Below, in pieces: positions 46,499 through 54,560 of a stretch of DNA of 64,000 nt. The notes beneath the pieces were generated by a model that searched no databases, had not been told where the DNA came from, and worked only from the letters and a program-made list of their open reading frames with translations. Every line of letters begins with the position of its first letter. The first letter of the stretch is position 1. The stretch is from Gammaproteobacteria bacterium (GTDB taxonomy: Bacteria > Pseudomonadota > Gammaproteobacteria > Pseudomonadales > Pseudomonadaceae). A program made the translations under genes and the position numbers. The stretch is taken from assembly GCA_012728315.1 (NCBI GenBank), contig JAAYFI010000020.1, forward strand, positions 112,881 through 176,880, written 5' to 3'.

Positions 46499-47107
46499 GT
46501 GCCCATCTTAGAAAAAACCGGACTCCTCACTGCTGTATATGACCTGTTACTGGATCATCCTGAAGGATTATCCGAACATGCATTGATTAATCGACTTAAA
46601 CAACAGCAGCACCCTTTGTTTATCAGCGTCAATTTAAGTGATGTATTAAGCTTATTTCGTACACATTTTCTGCTTTTTCATGCCCTGTATCAGCTGCGCG
46701 ACAGCTTGCGTGCGGCTGGCCAATTTGACCTATGCATTAGCCCGTTGAATATCCAGCTCCAACACACAGCGGACAAACCCACAACAGCACAGCAATCGCT
46801 TAACCGAGTCGATACTCTACGCGCCTACTATTTAAACTTAGACCATCTCAGCACAACAGATCGAGCCGCCGTTGAACAGCTGCTGCAGAGCAGTCTGCAG
46901 ACTCTAACCTCAACTCAAGAGGTGCGCGACGCCTTAGCCGAGCTCGGCATCGAACAACCTTTGCATACGCTCTGTAAGGATAAGTTGCGCAGTTGCTATC
47001 GCCAACTGGTCAGCCTGCACCACCCTGACCGTGGCGGCTGCACCGAACGCTTACAACGTATCAATCAAGCCATGGACACTCTGCGCAAGCATCCCGGCCT
47101 AAACTAA
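46499..47107 (+). CDS. DnaJ-related protein (DNAJ_related N-domain plus J domain)
   Basis: A 202-residue protein. The N-terminal DNAJ_related domain (SEHALINRLKQQ, LSLFRTHFLLFHALYQLRDS) is followed by a short J domain at about 155-200, with the HPD signature in LVSLHHPDRGG. It would deliver a client to DnaK, but the client is unknown. The start is GTG. The end overlaps the convergent PanE-like gene by 4 bases. Confidence 0.88.
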   Translation: MPILEKTGLLTAVYDLLLDHPEGLSEHALINRLKQQQHPLFISVNLSDVLSLFRTHFLLFHALYQLRDSLRAAGQFDLCISPLNIQLQHTADKPTTAQQSLNRVDTLRAYYLNLDHLSTTDRAAVEQLLQSSLQTLTSTQEVRDALAELGIEQPLHTLCKDKLRSCYRQLVSLHHPDRGGCTERLQRINQAMDTLRKHPGLN

Positions 47108-48045
47108 GCTGACAAGTATTCTAATGTTTGCAGCAGCATCCTGACTTTGGGCATAGCGCAGCCTGCAGCCTCTGCTGCTGCCAACGGCGCCTTATAAATC
47201 GCTTGCAACTCCATTGGGCGCTGATGAGTGAAGTCATGGTGCATGCTCGGCAAATAAGGCAGCATTGCATCGGTTACTTTAAGCATGCCCTGCACCAGTT
47301 TTTCCGGCAATGGATAGCCACAAGCTGCAGCGCCAGCAATCACTTCATGCATTAAATCAGTAATCAATGCGCGACTGTGCGGCTCGCTCATAAGCTGCGC
47401 AGTATTGCTATTTAACAAAACGGATAAACCATTGTAAGGAATATTCCAAACCAACTTTTGCCAGCGCGCTTCTTGCAAGTGCAACATGGCCTTGGACTCT
47501 AAGCCCGCCTGCAAAAACAATTCAGCCCCTTGCTGGGCAATCATATAGCCCTCTTCTGCGGAAGCTGGGCCACTGTGATAACCAAGGTTCACGCCGCCCT
47601 GCGCTTGATGCTCAATCACACCAGGCGCACTACGGTGAACACAAATAAAACACAAACCACCTAACAAGTGCAGATCTTGATTAAGCAGAGGTCGCAGTTG
47701 CTCTTCAACGGCGAAACCATTTTGCATTAACACCACTTTAGCGCCAGTTGCAGCCACCTGATTAATCAGCGGCGCCAACTCTGCATTACTGGTAGTTTTC
47801 GCGCCAACTAAAACCCAGTCACATGCAGGCATCTGCGCGACATCACGCCATGCATGCACTTCAGGTAACACAAGCTCGCCATGCAGCGCACTATTGACTC
47901 GCAACCCCTGACGGCTGACAGCCTCATACTCACTGCGCAATAAAAAATGCACTTCAAAACCAGCACGCACCAGCATTAAGCCATAAAATCCACCAATCGC
48001 ACCGGTACCAATAATGCCAATGCGTGGTTTGTATTGCTCTTTCAT
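47104..48045 (-). CDS. 2-dehydropantoate 2-reductase (PanE/ApbA family)
   Basis: A 313-residue NADPH enzyme: Rossmann motif GIIGTGAIGGFYG, LVGAKTTSNAEL with the catalytic-type Lys, and a C-terminal domain with WQKLVWNIPYNGLSVLL. It would reduce ketopantoate to pantoate for CoA synthesis, but paralogues with other substrates exist in Pseudomonas. The Met at 48045 follows a GAGAGTGG ribosome site; an upstream frame to 48090 is unlikely. Its 3' end overlaps the DnaJ-related gene. Confidence 0.88.
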   Translation of the reverse strand: MKEQYKPRIGIIGTGAIGGFYGLMLVRAGFEVHFLLRSEYEAVSRQGLRVNSALHGELVLPEVHAWRDVAQMPACDWVLVGAKTTSNAELAPLINQVAATGAKVVLMQNGFAVEEQLRPLLNQDLHLLGGLCFICVHRSAPGVIEHQAQGGVNLGYHSGPASAEEGYMIAQQGAELFLQAGLESKAMLHLQEARWQKLVWNIPYNGLSVLLNSNTAQLMSEPHSRALITDLMHEVIAGAAACGYPLPEKLVQGMLKVTDAMLPYLPSMHHDFTHQRPMELQAIYKAPLAAAEAAGCAMPKVRMLLQTLEYLSA

Positions 48046-48117
48046 ATCCACTCTCTTAACTGTTTCGCTGAGCGCTGACGTTATATACAAGCCAGCGATT
48101 AACGCGCTCTATAGGGT

Positions 48118-48648
48118 TCAGGGGTTAACCACCACAGTCTCACTGCTTAAGACGCGCTTGGCTTGCAAATAAGCTTTGCTCCAATATTTAGCATTAACAC
48201 TGTCTAAACGCACCGTGCCACCTGAAGAAGGCGCATGCACAAAGCGTCCATCGCCAACATAAATACCCGCATGACTCACACGCCCATGTCCTGCGGTACT
48301 AAAAAAGATAATATCGCCACTGCGTAGCTGATTACGGGCTACAGTCTGGCCTTTCATCTGCAGCATTTGCGCTGTGGTGCGTGGCAGTTGAATTCCTGCT
48401 GCATCGTTATACACAAACCCAATCAAACCACTGCAATCAAAGCCTGAAGAGGGTGTATTCCCCCCCCACACATAAGGCGTGCCCACCAGACCTATAGCAC
48501 GAAACAACACATCATCGGCCAGCGGATTAAACGTGGCGGATGCAGTACTGCGGGGTGCCGGCATCGGCTCGTGTACTGGGGCGTTGGATGAACACGCGGC
48601 TAAAAAAACCAGACTGGCTAAACCAACGAGGCGAATACTCATCTGCAT
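48118..48648 (-). CDS. NlpC/P60 family lipoprotein hydrolase
   Basis: A 176-residue lipoprotein (lipobox LAAC, Cys19) with a C-terminal NlpC/P60 domain. It carries the catalytic Cys72 in SSGFDCSGLIGFVY, His126 in RVSHAGIYVG and His138 in RFVHAPSSGG. Such enzymes (MepS/Spr type) cut peptide cross-links in peptidoglycan during growth. GGGAAG precedes the ATG at 48648. It stands alone on the minus strand between panE and zapE. Confidence 0.93.
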   Translation of the reverse strand: MQMSIRLVGLASLVFLAACSSNAPVHEPMPAPRSTASATFNPLADDVLFRAIGLVGTPYVWGGNTPSSGFDCSGLIGFVYNDAAGIQLPRTTAQMLQMKGQTVARNQLRSGDIIFFSTAGHGRVSHAGIYVGDGRFVHAPSSGGTVRLDSVNAKYWSKAYLQAKRVLSSETVVVNP

Positions 48649-48699
48649 ACCACGCTTCCCCTAAATGAAATAATAAGCACTATAACAAAGCAAAAGGTT

Positions 48700-49818
48700 C
48701 TACTTTGCAAAATTTTCTAATTGCATCTCTTTTAAGCGGCTATAGGTGCGACGAAATGCAAAAGCCAAGTAACCTTCGGTATACAGCGTATCCAGTGGCA
48801 CTGCAGCTTCAATATAAACGGGCACGCGTCGATCATAGCACTCATCAATCAAGGCAATAAAACGCCGTACACTGTCATCGTTTTTAGCCAAACGGGGTAA
48901 CTGCCGATCACCCGCCACGACGCGATACGCAGCATCCTCTGTGCCTCGGGCAATTTTTGCCGCTTGCTGCTGACCACCTAAGACAGGCACGGAGCTTAGC
49001 AACACGAGCTGAAAACGATCACACAAAGCAATAAAGTCGAGGGCGGCAAAAGGTTGCTCACATAGAGCAGAAAATTCACACCATACTACGGTCTCACTGT
49101 ACGCCTGCGTAACTAAACTGCGCGAACCTAACTCTAGAACGCCATGCCCAATGACCTGCCCCGCACTGAGCCTGGCGAACAACTGCTTAAACTCACTGCG
49201 CTGTTCGGCAGTTTTAACCCAATAGCGCTGCGTTTGTTGACCTTCGTGCAAACGATGATCCTGCGCACCATCCACCCGAACCTCCTGCATCGCCTGCTCG
49301 ATGGCAGCAATAGCCGGCAAAAACTGCTGGCGATTAAAACCATCGTTATACAATTCTGCTGGCGGCTGATTCGAGGTCGCAACGATAACTAGACCGCGAT
49401 CAAACAAAGCCTGGAACAAACCGCCAAGCAGCATGGCATCCGCAATATCGCTGACAAACAGCTCATCAAAACACAGCACTTGAATTTCACTGCGCAATTC
49501 ATCCGCGATCGCCTGCAAAGGTTCGGCGGTACCCGTTAATCGAAATAAGCGTTGATGGATATCCTGCATAAACCGATGAAAGTGCTGACGCCGTGCCGGC
49601 ACCGTTAGGCTGCGATAAAACTGATCCATCAACCAGGTTTTACCGCGCCCTACCCGGCCCCATAAATACACACCACGGGGCGCAACTGAGCCATTGCGCA
49701 AGCTTTGATAGCACTCTTCTAACACCGCAACCGCATGGCGCTGCGCTGGATCATTGATAAAACCATGCGCAAGCGCTTGTTGATACGCTTGCATAGGACT
49801 GCGCTTTATCTCATTCAT
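48700..49818 (-). CDS. zapE: cell division ATPase ZapE (AFG1-like)
   Basis: A 372-residue AAA-type ATPase of the ZapE/AFG1 family, which affects Z-ring stability in gammaproteobacteria. It has the Walker A GRVGRGKT (54-61), the Walker B LCFDELFVSDIADAM and sensor-1 IVATSNQPPAELY. The C-terminal region FRRTYSRLKEMQ is conserved. Its start overlaps the end of a short upstream membrane frame. Confidence 0.95.
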   Translation of the reverse strand: MNEIKRSPMQAYQQALAHGFINDPAQRHAVAVLEECYQSLRNGSVAPRGVYLWGRVGRGKTWLMDQFYRSLTVPARRQHFHRFMQDIHQRLFRLTGTAEPLQAIADELRSEIQVLCFDELFVSDIADAMLLGGLFQALFDRGLVIVATSNQPPAELYNDGFNRQQFLPAIAAIEQAMQEVRVDGAQDHRLHEGQQTQRYWVKTAEQRSEFKQLFARLSAGQVIGHGVLELGSRSLVTQAYSETVVWCEFSALCEQPFAALDFIALCDRFQLVLLSSVPVLGGQQQAAKIARGTEDAAYRVVAGDRQLPRLAKNDDSVRRFIALIDECYDRRVPVYIEAAVPLDTLYTEGYLAFAFRRTYSRLKEMQLENFAK

Positions 49819-50059
49819 ACTTAACGCCTAGCTGCCCAGCCAATTCTATCCATCCAACCACAATGCTAAATACCATCATCAAGGTCTGCAATCCATAAGG
49901 CACAGTAATGTCCTTGGTTAAAATAAAGAGCTGATAACAACCTGCCAAGAGGCTGCCACAGACCAACCCACTGCCAGCCACCCAAAAGTGTCTAAGTTGA
50001 TTTATCCAAACACCCGGATATTCAACTTTGGAGCGCCGCGCTACGGTGTTTAAAGGAGG
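49811..50059 (-). pseudogene. remnant of a small two-span membrane protein upstream of zapE
   Basis: An open frame of 82 codons ends at 49811, overlapping the zapE start. It encodes a plausible two-span membrane protein: HFWVAGSGLVCGSLLAGCYQ and GLQTLMMVFSIVVGWIELAG. No ATG occurs before codon 61 and three in-frame stops lie directly upstream, so the 5' part appears lost. A non-standard start is the alternative. Confidence 0.5.
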
Positions 50060-50066
50060 CTAAGGG

Positions 50067-50290
50067 CGCTACTTTACTTACTGCGATGCTGATGCAGTAT
50101 CAGGTATAGCTGCGTAAAGACGTCGCAAGTACCCTCCTGCAGGCTCCACAGCGGTGCAGGCTTTACCTCGCGACCTTACACGGCCTGTTAAGTTCGACGT
50201 GAGCTGAAAGCACTGAGTCATGGCTGTGCCGTCTGCTGTACTCATGACTTAATGGGTATGCGCCGCTAAGCCACAGTATTGTATTATTAT
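50067..50290. other. unexplained structured intergenic stretch (possible RNA)
   Basis: Between the remnant frame and the terminator at 50293 is a stretch with no convincing ORF but several interlocking inverted repeats. GTCGCAAG/CTCGCGAC enclose CCTGCA/TGCAGG at 50122-50174; AGTCATG/CATGACT are at 50216-50249; ACTGC/GCAGT lie near 50079-50097. No known RNA family motif is recognised. It could be a non-coding RNA, a leader for zapE, or a decayed element. Confidence 0.4.
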
Positions 50291-50292
50291 CC

Positions 50293-50329
50293 AAAAAAAA
50301 GCTCTAAGCAGAAACGACTTAGAGCTTTT
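50293..50329 (-). terminator. strong rho-independent terminator of the envelope operon
   Basis: AAAGCTCTAAG pairs with CTTAGAGCTTT around a 9-base loop, and on the minus strand eight U follow. It lies 41 bases after the stop of the last operon gene at 50370. Confidence 0.93.
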
Positions 50330-50369
50330 AAAGTGGCGATTTTAGAGCAAATAAAGCACAAACAGAGGC

Positions 50370-51419
50370 TTAGTAAGTTGTTACATCCAAGTTAAGGCGC
50401 TCAATAAAACGACCTTGCTCGCGTTTATTACCTTGTAAGCGGCTAAAATCTTCTAAGCGCACTTTGCTGCTGGGTTTCATTGCAACTTTAAAACCCTTTT
50501 CCTGTGAATACCAGGTACCTATAACAGCTTTACATGCTTTTTTCGCGTTTTTATACACTGAATCAAACTCTTTAACGCAGTGTTCATAGTTATTTTCATA
50601 CTGCTTTTCAAACAACTTCTCACGCTCTTTTTCTGCATTGTCAGTTACTTTAACCGGCGTTATGTTGTAACGCTTATCCAGCAGGTTCGCACGCTTTAAG
50701 TAGCCTTGATCTTTAAATGAAAAGTCCAACGCATTCAAAGTAATACTTTGAATATCGCGTTTGAGTTCGTTTATCGCACGATTATTCATACCAAGCAATT
50801 CATTCGGAATACCTGGAAGCACGTCTAATGCTGGGTGTATTTGGGTAAGAAACAGAGCACTTTTAATATCCCTAACCCCTTCTAAATCAACCTTTACCTG
50901 CCCTGTAAATAAGTTAGGTAAGTCGACATCGGCCTGAGTAATCAAGTGTCTTTCGTCCGCGCGGTAATCCCAGCCAACACTCAAATCATAGGGAGCAACC
51001 TGTGTCTGCCCACTGGCGTACAGTAGCGACCCGAAAATCTCCTGATTATAAGCTTTAGCAAAATCACTATCCGGATAGGTCGGCTGTATCTCATGAAAAT
51101 AAAGGTCTGCACTAAAACGGTCATCATCATCTTTATAATTTTTAATGACGAGTTTTTCGATGCTCAACTCAACGGGTATAAACTCTTTACTCTCGACAGT
51201 TAGTCCCTTAATAGTCACAGTCCCGCCAAACGGACTGGAAGAGACCGACTTCCAAGACACATAAGAATCCAGACGATTTTCATACAAATAATCGCCAAGT
51301 TTTTTCTCAGCTTGGCTACCAGCATAGCTGGACAAACCAAAGTAAATTACCGCAGCACCAGCAACAGCAATGGGCGCAATAACTTTAAAATTAAGCTTAC
51401 TCACATCTAAATTACTCAT
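50370..51419 (-). CDS. membrane-anchored protein of unknown function (envelope operon gene 3)
   Basis: I do not recognise a family with certainty, although the N-terminal part faintly recalls DUF945-type proteins. The 349-residue protein has one membrane span near the N-terminus (VIAPIAVAGAAVIYFGLSSY, about 14-33), then a periplasmic region with AsmA-like features (SVSSSPFGGTVTIKGLTVES). A charged Glu/Lys-rich coil at about 265-300 holds two Cys (CVKEFDSVYKNAKKACKA) that could form a disulfide. The start overlaps the previous stop (TAATG), so the genes are translated together. Confidence 0.7.
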   Translation of the reverse strand: MSNLDVSKLNFKVIAPIAVAGAAVIYFGLSSYAGSQAEKKLGDYLYENRLDSYVSWKSVSSSPFGGTVTIKGLTVESKEFIPVELSIEKLVIKNYKDDDDRFSADLYFHEIQPTYPDSDFAKAYNQEIFGSLLYASGQTQVAPYDLSVGWDYRADERHLITQADVDLPNLFTGQVKVDLEGVRDIKSALFLTQIHPALDVLPGIPNELLGMNNRAINELKRDIQSITLNALDFSFKDQGYLKRANLLDKRYNITPVKVTDNAEKEREKLFEKQYENNYEHCVKEFDSVYKNAKKACKAVIGTWYSQEKGFKVAMKPSSKVRLEDFSRLQGNKREQGRFIERLNLDVTTY

Positions 51420-53413
51420 TACTGTACCTTCTGCGCGTCTGCAATCTGTTGTTCGGCTATCTCTGGCGTCCAGTCCGGCTTTCCAAACTCTAAGCGCGTG
51501 AGGTTCAATGGCGTAAAGAAGTCAGTACAACCGTTTTCTTTACAGGCAAAGGTGTAAGTGGGATATACAATGGTCAGCGGCAGACCTTGATCATCTTTGA
51601 GCTCTGCATCGATTTTTTGTTTGCCTCTGATTAGATACCAACCTTTAGACAAATCGACATCTGTACCGAGCACATCAACGGCTAAATTGTATGGGTAGTC
51701 GGCCCAAAACAAGTCTTTTTTCTCACCACTGATTTTAACAATTTGCGAAAACTCAGCCTCTCTACCTTTCAAGGCTGACTGATAGCCAGAGTAGCCAACT
51801 TTACTGTAACTTACGTTAGTCAACTTGCTAGCAACGAGATCAGGTAAATCTCTATAGTTTTCCTGATAGTTCTCATATGTACTCAGCTCCCTACTCGCTT
51901 GGCGCGCTATTCTTTCCAGCTCTAAACGCTCTTCATAAGCCTTACGCTCAGCCAAGCGCTGTGCTTCTCTAGCCTCACGCTCTGCTTGTTGTTGCGCCTC
52001 TCTAGCGGCACGAGCTTCATTTCTAAACAGGTAGTTTGTGGCATTATTAGGGTTAAATGTCCACTCAGGACTATTGCGTTGTGGCTTTCTAACACCCACC
52101 TCATAAAGCCAACTCTCGCCATTGCGGTTAACAATTCCATCAGTAAAATCGGTCACTGCAGCCAATGTATAGCTCGAGTTTCTGCTGAAATTTTTAGCTA
52201 TAGCAGCGACTGGGAATAATACCGCTGTTTTAATACTTTCTGCCTGTCTAAAAGTATCCTTGGCATCGGTCAGTAAATAAACCGTGCCACTATTGATACT
52301 CCAGTAACCCCTGTAGTTCTTTTGGGCTCGTAACAAATAGTAGTTTTTATTAGCAACGTCTTTGCCTAACAACAAGTAAACCTGCCCCTTCTCATCGACA
52401 TCAACAATAGGAAGGTCAACTTCTTGGTCCAAAGGCACTCCGTGCTTAAAAAAGCCATCAAGCTCAGCAATTCGTGCACCATCAGAGCGCGTAATCACAA
52501 TACGACCTTTACCGTTTAAAAGGCCATTTTCACAGGTCACACCAGTGGAGTTTACAGTAAACTCTTGCAGACCTAGATCAGCATCAGCTTGCAAAAATGC
52601 TTTACAACCTTGCTGATCAGACAAAACTCGGAAAGCTTTATTGTTTACTAAAAACTCATGAGATTCTTTAGGCTGCCAACCGTTAACACTATACAGTTCA
52701 ACGGCTGCTGGCTTAGCCTCGACAACTGGAGTTGGAGCAGCTGCCTCAGCTTTTACCGGCTCAACTTCAGTGTTTTTTTCAATGGCTGCTGATTGTGTGG
52801 CAGGTGCTTCTACTGCTGCAGGGGGCGTTGCGGTGGCAGCAACTGCAGCTTCACTCTGCGTGCTAGGCTGGCTTGCATCCGAAACTGGCGCAGGCGCTTC
52901 TGCGGCAACGCTCGGTTCAACTGTAGCGGCCTGCTCAGTCTTTGCAGGAGCTTCTGCTGCAGCTTGCACTGCCGGTGTCTGTGTCTGTGTAACAGGAGCG
53001 GCGACCTCTGCTGCTTGCGCTGCCACTGGGGCTGCAGCTATTTGAGACGCACTTTCTGTCGGATCCTGATTCATCATCCAGGCAGTCTGCTTGTTTGCAG
53101 TACCTGATGCTTGGATCTTTTTATCTTTATTCAATGCCTGCCAAGTCACTTTTTCTGCAGCAGGACACTGCTGGCTAAACAACACGCCGAGCTTAGGCAG
53201 TAAGCTTTCTACAGCGGTCAAATTAGCGTGTTCTAAACTAAAAGCAAAGCGTAACGCCAGCTCGTCTTTACACCAGTTCGCACCATCAGCCTGATCGACA
53301 AAGACCTCAACTTGCTGCGCCTGAGAAAATGCTAAACGATGCTCTTGTGCTTGCGCTGTAGCGTGAATACTTAGCGCTAAAAGCGTAAAGGGTATAAGTG
53401 ATATTTTTTTCAT
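51419..53413 (-). CDS. secreted Ala/Pro-rich protein of unknown function (envelope operon gene 2)
   Basis: A 664-residue exported protein with a signal peptide (LIPFTLLALSIHATAQA). A cysteine-containing N-domain (to about 125) is followed by a low-complexity Ala/Pro/Glu/Thr linker at about 125-245, a middle domain (LYSVNGWQPKESHEFLVNNK, QGCKAFLQADADLGLQEFTV), an Arg/Glu/Ala/Gln coiled coil at about 465-510 (AREAQQQAEREAREAQRLAE) and a C-terminal domain with a Cys pair (FACKENGCTDFF). No catalytic motif is seen. The linker resembles those that let a protein reach across the periplasm. Function is unknown. Confidence 0.72.
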   Translation of the reverse strand: MKKISLIPFTLLALSIHATAQAQEHRLAFSQAQQVEVFVDQADGANWCKDELALRFAFSLEHANLTAVESLLPKLGVLFSQQCPAAEKVTWQALNKDKKIQASGTANKQTAWMMNQDPTESASQIAAAPVAAQAAEVAAPVTQTQTPAVQAAAEAPAKTEQAATVEPSVAAEAPAPVSDASQPSTQSEAAVAATATPPAAVEAPATQSAAIEKNTEVEPVKAEAAAPTPVVEAKPAAVELYSVNGWQPKESHEFLVNNKAFRVLSDQQGCKAFLQADADLGLQEFTVNSTGVTCENGLLNGKGRIVITRSDGARIAELDGFFKHGVPLDQEVDLPIVDVDEKGQVYLLLGKDVANKNYYLLRAQKNYRGYWSINSGTVYLLTDAKDTFRQAESIKTAVLFPVAAIAKNFSRNSSYTLAAVTDFTDGIVNRNGESWLYEVGVRKPQRNSPEWTFNPNNATNYLFRNEARAAREAQQQAEREAREAQRLAERKAYEERLELERIARQASRELSTYENYQENYRDLPDLVASKLTNVSYSKVGYSGYQSALKGREAEFSQIVKISGEKKDLFWADYPYNLAVDVLGTDVDLSKGWYLIRGKQKIDAELKDDQGLPLTIVYPTYTFACKENGCTDFFTPLNLTRLEFGKPDWTPEIAEQQIADAQKVQ

Positions 53414-53422
53414 AACTTTACC

Positions 53423-54292
53423 TTAGATAAGCTCCCAAGCACCATCAGCAGCCTGGCAAGCTTTAACTTGCTGCTGCTCAGTTGCGCCCTTAGCGGTAAC
53501 TTTATAATCCAAAGTTTTGCAGGCAGTCTGCGCTTGCACTGTTTCCATCTGCACACTATCAAGGTCAAAGCCTTGTTGTTTAGCTACCAAATCCGGCATC
53601 GCATCTAAATCGGTTGCTGCTAACGCTTGCTGTTCCTGCGCGGCTTGGGTTTTCTTCACAAGTGGCTTAGCGCTCACTAGCGGGGCATACACATAGCCGA
53701 CGGTAACCCCTTTGCGGCCCACGGCAATCCAATCATTATCTGTTCTGCCTAGCGCAGTAAACGAGCTGCCCTGCGCCAAACCACCCACTTTGCTAGCGGA
53801 TGTTGAAGGTGCGTTACGCACATTCGCTGATTTTTGCGCGTAATACGTCTGATTCAGTAACGTCATATTTGACACAGATTGTACTTGCGCTGTGCGTTGT
53901 ACTTGCACTGTTTGAACTTGAGTGGTGGTTGCCACTGGAGTAATTGTTGCTTGAGCCCCTGAATGCTCTGAAGTCCATTGCACGGGTTGGGTTGTATCTT
54001 GCTCGAGCATGCGTTGTGTTTGCAGAGCAAGGGACTGGCGATCACGCTCATCTAAATGCGAGCCAATGGCCTTACCTAAAGCCCCGCCGGCCAATGCACC
54101 AATCAACATTGCGGCAGTGCGCCCACTCCCTCCGCCAATTTGGCTGCCCAGTGCAACACCGGCCACAGCACCTATAGCCGTAGCAATATTTTCCTGATTG
54201 AAATATTCATTCTGGGCTAAGTTAGCGCAACCAGAAACAGAAATAATAGCTGCAGACAGCGAACCAATTAAGAAGGGTTTAATGTAGCGCAT
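53423..54292 (-). CDS. lipoprotein with glycine zipper and SH3 domain (envelope operon gene 1)
   Basis: A 289-residue lipoprotein: lipobox VSGC (Cys22), then a glycine-zipper segment (IGAVAGVALGSQIGGGSGRT, MLIGALAGGALGKAIG) as in the Rickettsia 17 kDa/YMGG family. A Gln/Thr/Val-rich linker with VQTVQVQRTAQVQS follows, then a bacterial SH3 domain at about 158-210 (NVRNAPSTSASKVGGLAQGS, DNDWIAVGRKGVTVGYVYAP). GGAG precedes the ATG. It begins the three-gene operon and may anchor it to the outer membrane. Confidence 0.82.
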   Translation of the reverse strand: MRYIKPFLIGSLSAAIISVSGCANLAQNEYFNQENIATAIGAVAGVALGSQIGGGSGRTAAMLIGALAGGALGKAIGSHLDERDRQSLALQTQRMLEQDTTQPVQWTSEHSGAQATITPVATTTQVQTVQVQRTAQVQSVSNMTLLNQTYYAQKSANVRNAPSTSASKVGGLAQGSSFTALGRTDNDWIAVGRKGVTVGYVYAPLVSAKPLVKKTQAAQEQQALAATDLDAMPDLVAKQQGFDLDSVQMETVQAQTACKTLDYKVTAKGATEQQQVKACQAADGAWELI

Positions 54293-54493
54293 TGACGAAC
54301 TCCATTGTCATCTATAAGTAAGGTTTTTTGTAACGCCCGCTATTAAAACAAAGTACTATCCGTTAGTCACCCTAGTTCCAGTAAAAATTGAATACATATA
54401 AGTAATCTCACCTACTATTAGTGAATTAAGCTAGATATACACATTAATCAAATAGATGCTATGCAGTGTAAATTTAACAGCAGTTCCATAAAC

Positions 54494-54521
54494 AAAAAGC
54501 GCCGTTAACGGCGCTTTTTTT
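54494..54521. terminator. bidirectional terminator after the RND operon
   Basis: AAAAAGCGCCGTT pairs directly with AACGGCGCTTTTT, a 13-base palindromic stem with T runs on both strands, 40 bases after the RND permease stop. Confidence 0.9.
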
Positions 54522-54560
54522 GACATCATCAAGTTATATGACAGGTTTACTCAGAACCAC

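Noticed and set aside
52770..53107. Ala- and Cys-rich frames on the plus strand
   Set aside because: They mirror the Ala/Pro-rich linker of the secreted protein on the other strand.
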